Source: Myxococcaceae bacterium
Lineage (GTDB): Bacteria; Myxococcota_A; Polyangia; Polyangiales; Ga0077539
Reading direction: 5' to 3'
DNA length: 64,000 nt
Assembly (NCBI GenBank): GCA_004297725.1
Contig: SCUS01000154.1
Span: 1-64,000 of the forward strand
The translations under genes and the position numbers were made by a program. Shown here in pieces: positions 48,690 to 56,323 of the stretch; position 1 is the first letter of the stretch, and each line of letters starts with the position of its first letter. The notes below the pieces were generated by a model. That model searched no databases. It worked only from the letters and a program-made list of their open reading frames with translations, and was not told the DNA's origin.

Positions 48690-49295
48690 TCAGCCCGGGC
48701 CGGCCATGGCCTCGCCGATGACGGAGAAGAAGCGCATGCGGGCGCGCGGCGGCAGCATCCCGGCGTGGCGGAAGAGCACCCGGCCGTCGCGGTCGAGCAC
48801 CATCACATAGCTGGTCGACGGTCGAAACCGATAGGCCCCCGACATGGTGCTGGACCAGTCGATCAGGATCTCCATCCCCTGCTCCCTGGCGATGTCGATC
48901 ACGGCGTCGCGGGCGAAGCCCGAGGCGGGCCAGAAGCTGTACGAGCTCAGGTTGGCCACCGGGACCACCGCCACGTCGCGGCTGAGGTCCTGAGAGCGGG
49001 CGCGCTCGGCCAGCTCTCGCTTCAGCTCGTTGTTCTGCTGGTTGGAGTCCCGGTCTTCATAGATCAGGATCACCACCCGCCCCCGGTAGTCGCGCAGCCG
49101 ACGGGTCTGCCCGCTGGTGCCCTCCAGCGCGAAGTCAGGCGCCGGCGGCGGCGGCGTCGGAGCAGGCGGCGGCGCAGTCGGGGCGGGCGCCACCTGCGGG
49201 GCGACCGGCGGGGGCACCGGGTCGGCCTGCGTCACCAGGGGAGCCAGCGCCAGGGCGAGAGTCCACCACAAGCTTCTATTCAATGGTCGCTCCAT
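48690..49295 (-). CDS. Exported thioredoxin-fold protein, YtfJ-like, without Cys pair
   Basis: A 201-residue protein. A signal peptide (about 1-24) is followed by a Pro-rich linker (25-53) and a thioredoxin-like domain of about 145 residues: R-G-R-V-V-I-L-I-Y-E-D-R-D-S, then a helix with N-N-E-L-K-R-E-L, then V-A-V-V-P-V-A-N-L, and V-M-V-L-D-R-D-G-R-V-L-F-R-H-A-G. The redox C-x-x-C is absent (E-D-R-D in its place), as in the YtfJ family of periplasmic proteins, so it is not a disulphide oxidoreductase. Function unknown. Confidence 0.72.
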   Translation of the reverse strand: MERPLNRSLWWTLALALAPLVTQADPVPPPVAPQVAPAPTAPPPAPTPPPPAPDFALEGTSGQTRRLRDYRGRVVILIYEDRDSNQQNNELKRELAERARSQDLSRDVAVVPVANLSSYSFWPASGFARDAVIDIAREQGMEILIDWSSTMSGAYRFRPSTSYVMVLDRDGRVLFRHAGMLPPRARMRFFSVIGEAMAGPG

Positions 49296-49348
49296 CGTTC
49301 AGTCCAATCGGTGACTCGGGTGCCCCCCCGACGCCGGGAGGGAGGGAC

Positions 49349-50275
49349 TCAGGCGGGGCCGCGGCGGGAGAGCGCCCGCTCGATCGCCACGCGGTGATCG
49401 GAGGGAGAGCCCACGAGGCAGAGGCCCCCGCGCGCGCGGACGAGCAGCGCCACCGAGGCCGCCCCGCTGCCGCCCACGAACCAGGGTCGACCCCCGCAGG
49501 CCAGCGCGTAGGCGTCGAGCATGGCCGCTTCGGCCGCAGGGGATCGCCCCATGGTGATCGAGAGGCCGATGGCGTCGGGGTTGATGTGCTCGATGGCATC
49601 GGAGATGGCCTGCGGCGGAGTGCGCCCACCCAGGATCGTCGATTGGATGCCCCAGCCCGCCATCTGGATCGCGACGCCATGCAATCCGATGGCGTGCTCC
49701 TCGTCCTCGACGCTGGCGAGCACCACGCGCCAGCGGGGATCGCTCGGCTGGACGAGGCGCACCAGCGAGCCCACGACGCCCAGGATGTTCTCCGAGGCGA
49801 GGTGCTCCTGGGCCACGGAGAGCTGGCCCTGGTGCCAGAGCTCGCCGATCTGTCGCAGCGCGGGCGCGAAGACCCGCTCGAAGACCTCCTGGGCGCTGCC
49901 CACGAAGAGCGCGCGGCTGACCTCCTGCTGGATGCGCTCGGGGTCGAAGTCGCGCACCGCCGCCAGCAGGGCGTCGAGCGCCATGGTGGTCGCGTTGGCG
50001 AGCTCGCCCGCCGGGGGAGGCGTCGAGGGGGACCTGCTCTCGCGGTCGACGCGCACGAGCTGCGCGGCCTCGGCGATGGCCATGCCGCTGCTGCAGAGGT
50101 CGCGCAGGCGCTTGAGCTCCACCACGTCGACGTCGCTGTAGAGGCGGTACGACGAGGCGGTGCGGGCGGGGGTCGGGATGCCGTAGCGCCGCTCCCAGGC
50201 GCGAAGTGTGGCCGCGGGCACGCCGGTCAATTCCGCGACCACGTTGATTCGGTAGCGACCGAGCGCGTCTTTCAT
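49349..50275 (-). CDS. carH: CarH-like B12-dependent MerR-family transcription regulator (light sensor)
   Basis: A 308-residue protein with the three domains of CarH: an N-terminal MerR-type winged helix (about 1-75; A-A-T-L-R-A-W-E-R-R-Y-G-I-P), a helical bundle, and a cobalamin-binding Rossmann domain. The photosensor signature W-x9-E-H is present (Trp147, Glu157, His158), and the cobalamin motif E-x-H-x-x-G is at 192-197 with His194 as the likely lower ligand, followed by G-G-R-T and F-V-G-G-S-G. CarH represses carotenoid genes in the dark as a tetramer with adenosylcobalamin and is released by light. It is divergent from crtI, the expected target. ATG 50275. Whether it is CarH or the B12-independent CarA type needs testing; the motif favours CarH. 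Confidence 0.9.
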   Translation of the reverse strand: MKDALGRYRINVVAELTGVPAATLRAWERRYGIPTPARTASSYRLYSDVDVVELKRLRDLCSSGMAIAEAAQLVRVDRESRSPSTPPPAGELANATTMALDALLAAVRDFDPERIQQEVSRALFVGSAQEVFERVFAPALRQIGELWHQGQLSVAQEHLASENILGVVGSLVRLVQPSDPRWRVVLASVEDEEHAIGLHGVAIQMAGWGIQSTILGGRTPPQAISDAIEHINPDAIGLSITMGRSPAAEAAMLDAYALACGGRPWFVGGSGAASVALLVRARGGLCLVGSPSDHRVAIERALSRRGPA

Positions 50276-50366
50276 GCATCCATTCTCACGAGCGGCATCG
50301 CGCGAGCGACACGGCCGCTGCTTATGTTCCACGGTCGATGATAAGAGAGGGCCCACGGGCAGATCA
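50276..50366. promoter_or_regulatory. Divergent carH-crtI control region
   Basis: The 91-base gap holds both promoters and the likely CarH operator. Its middle is AT-richer (CTTATG at 50323-50328 and ATGATAAG at 50338-50345), with cttat/ataag as a small inverted repeat and TATGTT or GATAAG as candidate -10 boxes. The operator itself cannot be assigned by eye. Confidence 0.5.
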
Positions 50367-51887
50367 ATGATGGACAACACTCCGCAGGGCAGTACGGCCG
50401 ATCGACGACCGCACGCCGTGGTGATCGGCAGCGGGTTTGGGGGGCTTGCGGCCGCGGTGCGGCTCGGGGCGCGTGGGTATCGGGTGACGGTCCTGGAGAA
50501 GGCCGACGCGCCGGGAGGCCGGGCGTATGTGCACCGCCAGGACGGCTTCGTCTTCGACGCGGGGCCCACGGTGGTGACGGCGCCGTTCTTATTTGAAGAG
50601 CTGTGGGCGCTGTGCGGGCGAAAGATGTCCGATGACATCGACATGCGCCCGGTGACGCCCTTCTATCGGGTTCGCTTCGAGGATGGTACGCATTTCGACT
50701 ACACCGGCGACGCGGCGGCGATGCGGGCCGAGGTGGCGAAGGTCTCCCCGGGGGACGTCGACGGCTACGAGCGCTTCGTGAAGATGAGCGAGGAGATCTT
50801 CCGCGTGGGCTTCGAGAAGCTGGCGCACGTGCCCTTCCTCGACGTGGGCTCGATGCTGAAGATCGTCCCGGAGATGGTGAAGCTGCAGAGCTATCGCACC
50901 GTGTACGGGCTCGTGTCGAAGTTCTTGAAGCACGAGAAGCTTCGTCAGGTGATGAGCTTTCATCCGCTGCTGGTGGGCGGAAATCCATTCAGCACCACAT
51001 CGATCTACACGCTCATCGCCTTCCTCGAACGAAAGTGGGGAGTCCACTTCCCTATTGGCGGCACCGGCGAGCTCGTCAAGGGCCTGGTGAACCTCATCGA
51101 AGGATCCGTCGGGGGCACGGTGCGCTGCAACGCCGAGGTGAAGCGCATCACCCTCAAGGGCCGCAAGGCCACCGGGGTCGAGCTGGCCAACGGGGAGGTG
51201 ATCCCCGCGGCGGTGGTGGTCTCCAACGCCGACTCGGCGTGGACCTACCGCTACCTGGTCGCCCCGGAGGCCCGTAAGACCTGGACCGACTCGCGCATCG
51301 AGCGCTCCCGCTACTCCATGTCCCTCTTCGTCTGGTACTTCGGCACCGACCGGAAGTACGAAGACGTGGCGCACCACACCATCCTCCTGGGGCCGCGCTA
51401 CCGCGAGCTGCTCGACGACATCTTCGAGAAGAAGGTGCTCGCCGACGACTTCTCTCTCTACCTCCACCGCCCGACGGCCACCGACCCCTCGATGGCCCCG
51501 GAGGGCTGCGACGCCTTCTATGTGCTGTCGCCGGTGCCGCACCTCGACGCGGGCATCGACTGGTCGGTGCGGGCTGAGTCCTATCGCAAGTCCATCGAGG
51601 CCTACCTCTCCAAGACCGTGATGCCCGACCTCGCGAAGCACGTGGTGAGCTCGCGGGTGCTGACCCCGCAGCAGTTTCAGGACGACCTGCTCTCCTTCAA
51701 GGGAGCCGCCTTCGCGATGGAGCCCGTGCTCACCCAGAGCGCGTGGTTTCGCCCGCACAACCAGAGCGAGGACATCGAGAACCTCTACCTCGTCGGCGCC
51801 GGAACCCACCCCGGCGCGGGCATGCCCGGCGTGCTCTCCTCCGCGCGCGTGCTCGATCGCGTGGTCCCCGATGCTACGCCTGCCTGA
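50367..51887 (+). CDS. crtI: Phytoene desaturase (CrtI type)
   Basis: A 506-residue FAD-dependent carotenoid desaturase of normal length. The N-terminal dinucleotide-binding motif is V-I-G-S-G-F-G-G (19-26), followed by V-L-E-K-A-D-A-P-G-G-R. The C-terminal family signature L-V-G-A-G-T-H-P-G-A-G-M-P-G-V-L is intact. It converts phytoene to lycopene or a related product. Members of this family also act as desaturases on other carotenes, so the exact number of steps is uncertain. The start is ATG 50367 or the adjacent 50370. It is the first gene of the carotenoid operon and overlaps crtB by 17 bases. Confidence 0.95.
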   Translation: MMDNTPQGSTADRRPHAVVIGSGFGGLAAAVRLGARGYRVTVLEKADAPGGRAYVHRQDGFVFDAGPTVVTAPFLFEELWALCGRKMSDDIDMRPVTPFYRVRFEDGTHFDYTGDAAAMRAEVAKVSPGDVDGYERFVKMSEEIFRVGFEKLAHVPFLDVGSMLKIVPEMVKLQSYRTVYGLVSKFLKHEKLRQVMSFHPLLVGGNPFSTTSIYTLIAFLERKWGVHFPIGGTGELVKGLVNLIEGSVGGTVRCNAEVKRITLKGRKATGVELANGEVIPAAVVVSNADSAWTYRYLVAPEARKTWTDSRIERSRYSMSLFVWYFGTDRKYEDVAHHTILLGPRYRELLDDIFEKKVLADDFSLYLHRPTATDPSMAPEGCDAFYVLSPVPHLDAGIDWSVRAESYRKSIEAYLSKTVMPDLAKHVVSSRVLTPQQFQDDLLSFKGAAFAMEPVLTQSAWFRPHNQSEDIENLYLVGAGTHPGAGMPGVLSSARVLDRVVPDATPA

Positions 51888-52824
51888 CCCCTACGACGAA
51901 GACGTCCGGCGGTGCCGGGAGATCCTCCGCGCCGGGTCGAAGAGCTTCCACGCCGCGTCGCTCTTCCTCCCGGCCCGGGTGCGGGGCCCGGCCTCGGTGC
52001 TCTACGCCTTCTGCCGCGTGGCCGACGACGCGGTCGACCTCGTGTCCCCCAAGCACGCCCCGGAGGCCATCGCCCGGATGCGGGAGCGCCTGGGGAAGAT
52101 CTACGCGGGAGAGCCCAACGACACCCCCGTCGACCGCGCCCTCTCGGTGGTGGTGAGGCGATACGCGCTTCCGAGGGCGATCCCCGAGGCGATGCTCGAC
52201 GGCTTCGAGTGGGACGTCGAGGGGCGGCGCTATGCCGACATGGAGTCGCTCCAGGGCTACTGCGCCCGCGTGGCGGCCACCGTCGGGGTGATGATGACCC
52301 TGCTCATGGGGCGTCGAGAGCCCGGGGTGCTGGCGCGCGCCTGCGACCTGGGCGTGGCGATGCAGCTCACCAACATCTGCCGCGACGTGGGCGAAGACGC
52401 CCGCAACGGCCGGGTGTACCTCCCCGCCGACTGGCTGGCGGAGGCCGGGGTCGACGCCGAGGCCCTGCTTCGAGCCCCGAGCTTCAGCGCCCCGCTGGGC
52501 GCGGTGATCGAGCGCACCCTGAAGGAGGCCGACCGGCTCTATGCGCGATCGGCCGACGGGGTGGCGATGCTGCCGCGCGATTGCCGGATGGCGATTCGCG
52601 CGGCGACGCTGCTCTATTCCAACATCGGTGAAGAGGTGCGCAGGCGGGGAGGGGACTCGGTGACCTCTCGCGCGGTGGTGCCCGGGGCGCGCAAGCTCGT
52701 GCTGCTGGCGAGGGCCTTCGGGGCGCGCTTCTCGGCCGATCGGGAGCCGAAGGGGGGCGACGACCCGGCGCTGCCCGCGGTGCAGTTTCTGCTGGATGCG
52801 GTGAGCGCGGGCGGTGTCGGATGA
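51871..52824 (+). CDS. crtB: Phytoene synthase
   Basis: A 317-residue squalene/phytoene synthase family enzyme. It condenses two geranylgeranyl diphosphates into phytoene. The Asp-rich motifs are D-D-A-V-D (52-56, within Y-A-F-C-R-V-A-D-D) and R-D-V-G-E-D (171-176, within N-I-C-R-D-V-G-E-D-A), with R-V-Y-L-P just after, all as in CrtB. The start overlaps the crtI 3' end and the stop overlaps the next ATG (ATGA), so expression is coupled. Confidence 0.95.
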   Translation: MLRLPDPYDEDVRRCREILRAGSKSFHAASLFLPARVRGPASVLYAFCRVADDAVDLVSPKHAPEAIARMRERLGKIYAGEPNDTPVDRALSVVVRRYALPRAIPEAMLDGFEWDVEGRRYADMESLQGYCARVAATVGVMMTLLMGRREPGVLARACDLGVAMQLTNICRDVGEDARNGRVYLPADWLAEAGVDAEALLRAPSFSAPLGAVIERTLKEADRLYARSADGVAMLPRDCRMAIRAATLLYSNIGEEVRRRGGDSVTSRAVVPGARKLVLLARAFGARFSADREPKGGDDPALPAVQFLLDAVSAGGVG

Positions 52825-54263
52825 GTCCCGAGGAGGCCCGCGCCAGGGTCCGAGACGCCGCGGGGCCTGAGCTTCTGGAGAGGCTGGAGCACCTCGACGC
52901 CACGCGCTCCCGCCCTCCGGTGGACGACCGCCCCCCGGAGAGCGCGCCCGATGCCGGGGCTGCCGTGGACTGCGACGTGGCCCTGGTGGGCGGCGGGCTG
53001 TCGCTGCTCTACGCCCCGGTGCTGGCCGCGATGGGGGCGAAGGTGCATGTCTTCGACCGCTCCCGCGCCGGGGGCACGCACCGGGAGTGGAACGCCTCGG
53101 AGCGGGAGCTCGGCGCCCTGGTCTCCATGGGGCTGCTCACCCCCGACGAGCTCGACGGGCTCGTCATCGCCCGCTACCGGGAGGGCTTCTGCCGCTGGCA
53201 CGAGGGCGGCACCTGGCCCGTCACCCGGGTGCTCGACCGCTCGGTAGACGCGGGCGCGTTGCTCTCCCTGGTGCGCCGTCGTGCGGAGTCGCTGGGGGTG
53301 GTCTTCCATGATGGTCACTCGCTCATCGGGCACGCCTCGGGAGAGCGCTCCATCGCCCTTCGCTTCCGCGACGGCTCCGGGGCGTCGAGGGAGGTGGTCG
53401 CCCGGCTGATGATCGACGCCCGTGGCGCCGCGAGTCCCTCGGCCACCGCCGACCTGATCTGCCCCACCGTGGGAGGCGTGCTCACCGGGCTGGCGCAGGG
53501 TGATGGTCCCGACGAGGTCGACCCCGGGGTGGGGGAGATCCTGGTGACGACGGAGGGCGTGGAGGAGGGCCGACAGCACATCTGGGAGGGCTTTCCCGGA
53601 AGGCCCGGGGAGACCACCGTCTATCTCTTCTATTACGACAAGCGCGCTGCGGTGGGAGACGGCTCTCTGGTGAAGCTCTATGCGCGCTTCTTCGAGACGC
53701 TCCCCCGCTACAAGCGAGGAGAGCCGACGCTGGAGCGGCCGACCTTCGGGTACATCCCCGGCTGGTCGAGGCTCACCCCCGCGCCCCGCCCTCCGTCGTC
53801 GCGCATCGTGCTGGTGGGGGACGCGGCGGCGCGGCACTCCCCGCTCACCTACTGCGGCTTCGGGGCGACGCTGCGCTCGGTGAAACCCGCGAGCGCCAGG
53901 GTGATGGCGGCGCTTTCCGACGAGCGCGCCTCGCTCGACCCGGTGGTGCACGACACGCCCCTCCACCGCGGGACCGGGGCGCTCGCCCACATGATCGCCT
54001 CTCCGCCGAGGGAGCCCGCCAGGGCCGGGGCGCTCAATGGATTGCTCGACGCGGCCTTCGGCTCGCTTCACTCGATGGGCGACGAGGCCTATGGGAGGCT
54101 GTTGAGGGATGAGATGTCCGGAGGGGAGTTCTTCCGGTTTCTTCATTCGACTTCGATGAGGAGGCCGGAGGTGTACCCGTGGGTGTTCAGGGTGCTGGGG
54201 GCCGCGGGGGTGGGGCGCTGGGGCGCCGGGGTGCTCCAGGCGCTCTGGTCGAAGGAGGCGTGA
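52821..54263 (+). CDS. CruA/CruP-like lycopene cyclase family flavoprotein
   Basis: A 480-residue FAD-binding protein. The N-terminal motif V-A-L-V-G-G-G-L-S-L-L-Y-A-P (53-66) and the block G-T-H-R-E-W-N-A-S (85-93) match the CruA/CruP branch of lycopene cyclases known from green sulfur bacteria and cyanobacteria; R-I-V-L-V-G-D-A-A near 320-330 is the second flavin contact. It probably cyclises lycopene or gamma-carotene ends. CruA itself cyclises one end, CruP acts differently in cyanobacteria, and myxobacteria more often use CrtY-type or CrtYc/CrtYd cyclases, so the activity is an inference. It lies third in the carotenoid operon with ATGA overlap. Confidence 0.82.
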   Translation: MSPEEARARVRDAAGPELLERLEHLDATRSRPPVDDRPPESAPDAGAAVDCDVALVGGGLSLLYAPVLAAMGAKVHVFDRSRAGGTHREWNASERELGALVSMGLLTPDELDGLVIARYREGFCRWHEGGTWPVTRVLDRSVDAGALLSLVRRRAESLGVVFHDGHSLIGHASGERSIALRFRDGSGASREVVARLMIDARGAASPSATADLICPTVGGVLTGLAQGDGPDEVDPGVGEILVTTEGVEEGRQHIWEGFPGRPGETTVYLFYYDKRAAVGDGSLVKLYARFFETLPRYKRGEPTLERPTFGYIPGWSRLTPAPRPPSSRIVLVGDAAARHSPLTYCGFGATLRSVKPASARVMAALSDERASLDPVVHDTPLHRGTGALAHMIASPPREPARAGALNGLLDAAFGSLHSMGDEAYGRLLRDEMSGGEFFRFLHSTSMRRPEVYPWVFRVLGAAGVGRWGAGVLQALWSKEA

Positions 54264-54264
54264 G

Positions 54265-55017
54265 GTGATCCCCGCTCGCAAGAACCGGCTCTTCCGGTGG
54301 TGGTTCTCGGGGCACGCCCGCTCCCGCCTCCGAGCGAGCTTCTCCGCGGTGCGCGCCGAGGGGATGGACCACCTGCGCGCCGCGCTCTCCTCGGGCCCGG
54401 TGCTCATCGTCTCCAACCACACCTCGTGGTGGGACCCGATGGTGGTGCTCTACCTCACCGAGCGGGTGCTGCGCTGCGACGGGCACGCCATGATGGACGC
54501 GGGCAACCTCCGCCGGCTGCCCTTCTTCGCCATGGTGGGCGCCTTTGGGGTAGACCTCTCCGACCCCTCGGACGGGGCGAGCGCGATGCGCTACGCGGCG
54601 CGGCTGCTCAACGCCCCGGGGCGCATGGTGTGGGTCTTTCCCCAGGGGAGGGAGCGCCCGGTGACCGAGCGCCCGCTGGGCTTCCGGCCGGGGAGCGCGG
54701 AGGTGGCGAGGGTGGCGAAGTGCGTGACGGTCCCCATCGGACTTCGATATGAGCACCGGGGGAGCGAGCGCCCGGAGCTGCTGATGTCCATTGGACAACC
54801 ATTGCCATGGACGAAGGACGTGACGGCCGCCCGGGCGGCGCACGAGGCCGCGGTGACCGGGAGGCTCGACCGGCTGGACGAGGCGCTGCGAGACGGGAGC
54901 GTCGAGGGCTTCGAGGCGCTGGAGGCGATGGGTGTCGGGGCCGCGGCGGGCGGGGCCGAGCGGGCGCTGGCGGCGATCACCCGGCCGTGGGCGCTGGGGC
55001 CGTCGCGGGGGCGCTGA
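54265..55017 (+). CDS. Lysophospholipid acyltransferase family protein (possible CruD-like carotenoid acyltransferase)
   Basis: A 250-residue PlsC-type acyltransferase. Motif I is N-H-T-S-W-W-D (51-57) with His52 and Asp57. The block that normally reads FPEGTRS is F-P-Q-G-R-E-R (125-131), as in some carotenoid-linked acyltransferases such as CruD. It starts at GTG 54265, two bases after the cyclase stop, and is the last gene of the carotenoid operon. A role in acylating a hydroxylated or glycosylated carotenoid is therefore more likely than phospholipid synthesis, though no glycosyltransferase gene is seen here. Its 3' end overlaps the convergent antiporter gene by 41 bases. Confidence 0.8.
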   Translation: MIPARKNRLFRWWFSGHARSRLRASFSAVRAEGMDHLRAALSSGPVLIVSNHTSWWDPMVVLYLTERVLRCDGHAMMDAGNLRRLPFFAMVGAFGVDLSDPSDGASAMRYAARLLNAPGRMVWVFPQGRERPVTERPLGFRPGSAEVARVAKCVTVPIGLRYEHRGSERPELLMSIGQPLPWTKDVTAARAAHEAAVTGRLDRLDEALRDGSVEGFEALEAMGVGAAAGGAERALAAITRPWALGPSRGR

Positions 55018-56323
55018 GGTCGGCGGCCGCGCCCTTCTTCCCGACCTCGCCGGAGCGCACCAGGGCCATGCGCAGCAGCACCGGGCCCAGCACCAGGTTC
55101 ACCGTGACCACCGAGAGCACCAGCGCTCGCGCCCCGACGCCCCAGGTCGGGAAGTGGCGGCCGAGGATCTCCGCGAGCCCGATGGAGACGCCCGCCTGGG
55201 GGATCAAGGCGAAGGGCGCCCAGCGCTGCACCACGGGCTCCGCGCGGGCGAGGCGGGCGCCCGCAAGCGCCCCGGCCGAGAGCGCGACGCCGCGGACCAC
55301 GGCGAAGGCCAGCGCGGCGACCCAGAGGGTGCGCACCACGGCGAGGTCGAGGCCCGCGCCAGCGAGCGCGAAGAAGACCGCGAAGATGGGCAGCGAGGCG
55401 GGCTCCAGGGCGTGGGCGATCTCCTCGCCGGAGACGCGCAGCACGTTCTGGAGGATGAGCCCCGCCGCCAGGTTGATGAGCAGCGGGTCGAGGTGAAGCC
55501 GCGAGCCGACCTCCGCCGCCACGACGCACACCGCCAGGATGAACAGCACCAGTCCCCGGCGGACGTGGCGCACCCAGAGCCGGATGGCCACCGCCACCAG
55601 CGCGCCCACGGCGATGGAGCCGAAGATCTCGATGGCCAGCTTCGTCGCCGGGGAGATCGCCTCGTGCACCCCCCCGAAGACCTGCTGCGCCGCGCTGCTG
55701 CCGATGCCGAAGAGCACGATCACGGCGATGTCGGAGAGCACCACCACCCCGAGGCTGGTCTCGCTCACCGGCCCCTGGGCGCCGCTCTCCGAGAGGAGCG
55801 CCAGCACCACCGAGGGGGAGAGCGACGCGATCAGCACGCCCAGGTTGAAGGCCACCACCTGGCGCTGCGGGGGAGTGAGCTCTCGGAGGAAGGGGATCCA
55901 CGGGCTCAAGGCCATCACCAGGGCGGCGACGGCGACGAGCGCGAGCACCAGGGAGATCCCTGCGATGGAGGCCACCGAGCGCAGCCGGGGGCGCAGGTGC
56001 TTCAGGTCGAGCTCGCAGCCCGCGGAGAGCGCGATGAGCCCGACGGCGACGGAGCTCACCAGCTTGAGGCTGGAGATCATCGGCGCGGTGAGCAGTCCCG
56101 CGGCGCTCGGCCCGCAGGCGAGCCCGCAGGCGAGGTAGCCGGTGAGCCGGGGGAGGCGCAGGGCGGCCGCGATCTCGCCGCTCTGTATCGCCGCGAGCAC
56201 CAGGAAGCCGAAGGCCAGGGCGGTGCCGGCGTCGCTCGATGCGACCGCGCCGGGGCCGAGGAAGCTGCGGGCCGAGCCCATCAGCGCGACGACGAGGATG
56301 AGCAGGATGAGCGAGCGGATCAT
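54977..56323 (-). CDS. Cation/proton antiporter (CPA2-like), second of a pair
   Basis: A 448-residue membrane protein with about 12-13 hydrophobic segments spread over the whole length, matching CPA-type Na+/H+ or K+/H+ exchangers. The segment G-Y-L-A-C-G-L-A-C-G-P and a later L-S-D-I-A-V-I (Asp in a helix) are in the places of the family's ion-binding core. Its ATG overlaps the stop of the preceding antiporter gene (ATGA at 56320-56323), so the two proteins are made together and could form one transporter. The ion cannot be told from sequence. Confidence 0.85.
   Translation of the reverse strand: MIRSLILLILVVALMGSARSFLGPGAVASSDAGTALAFGFLVLAAIQSGEIAAALRLPRLTGYLACGLACGPSAAGLLTAPMISSLKLVSSVAVGLIALSAGCELDLKHLRPRLRSVASIAGISLVLALVAVAALVMALSPWIPFLRELTPPQRQVVAFNLGVLIASLSPSVVLALLSESGAQGPVSETSLGVVVLSDIAVIVLFGIGSSAAQQVFGGVHEAISPATKLAIEIFGSIAVGALVAVAIRLWVRHVRRGLVLFILAVCVVAAEVGSRLHLDPLLINLAAGLILQNVLRVSGEEIAHALEPASLPIFAVFFALAGAGLDLAVVRTLWVAALAFAVVRGVALSAGALAGARLARAEPVVQRWAPFALIPQAGVSIGLAEILGRHFPTWGVGARALVLSVVTVNLVLGPVLLRMALVRSGEVGKKGAAADLSAPATAPAPTAG

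Noticed and set aside
48690..49295. YtfJ-like protein as a redox-active thioredoxin or TlpA
   Set aside because: The position of the C-x-x-C motif is E-D-R-D; there is no Cys pair.
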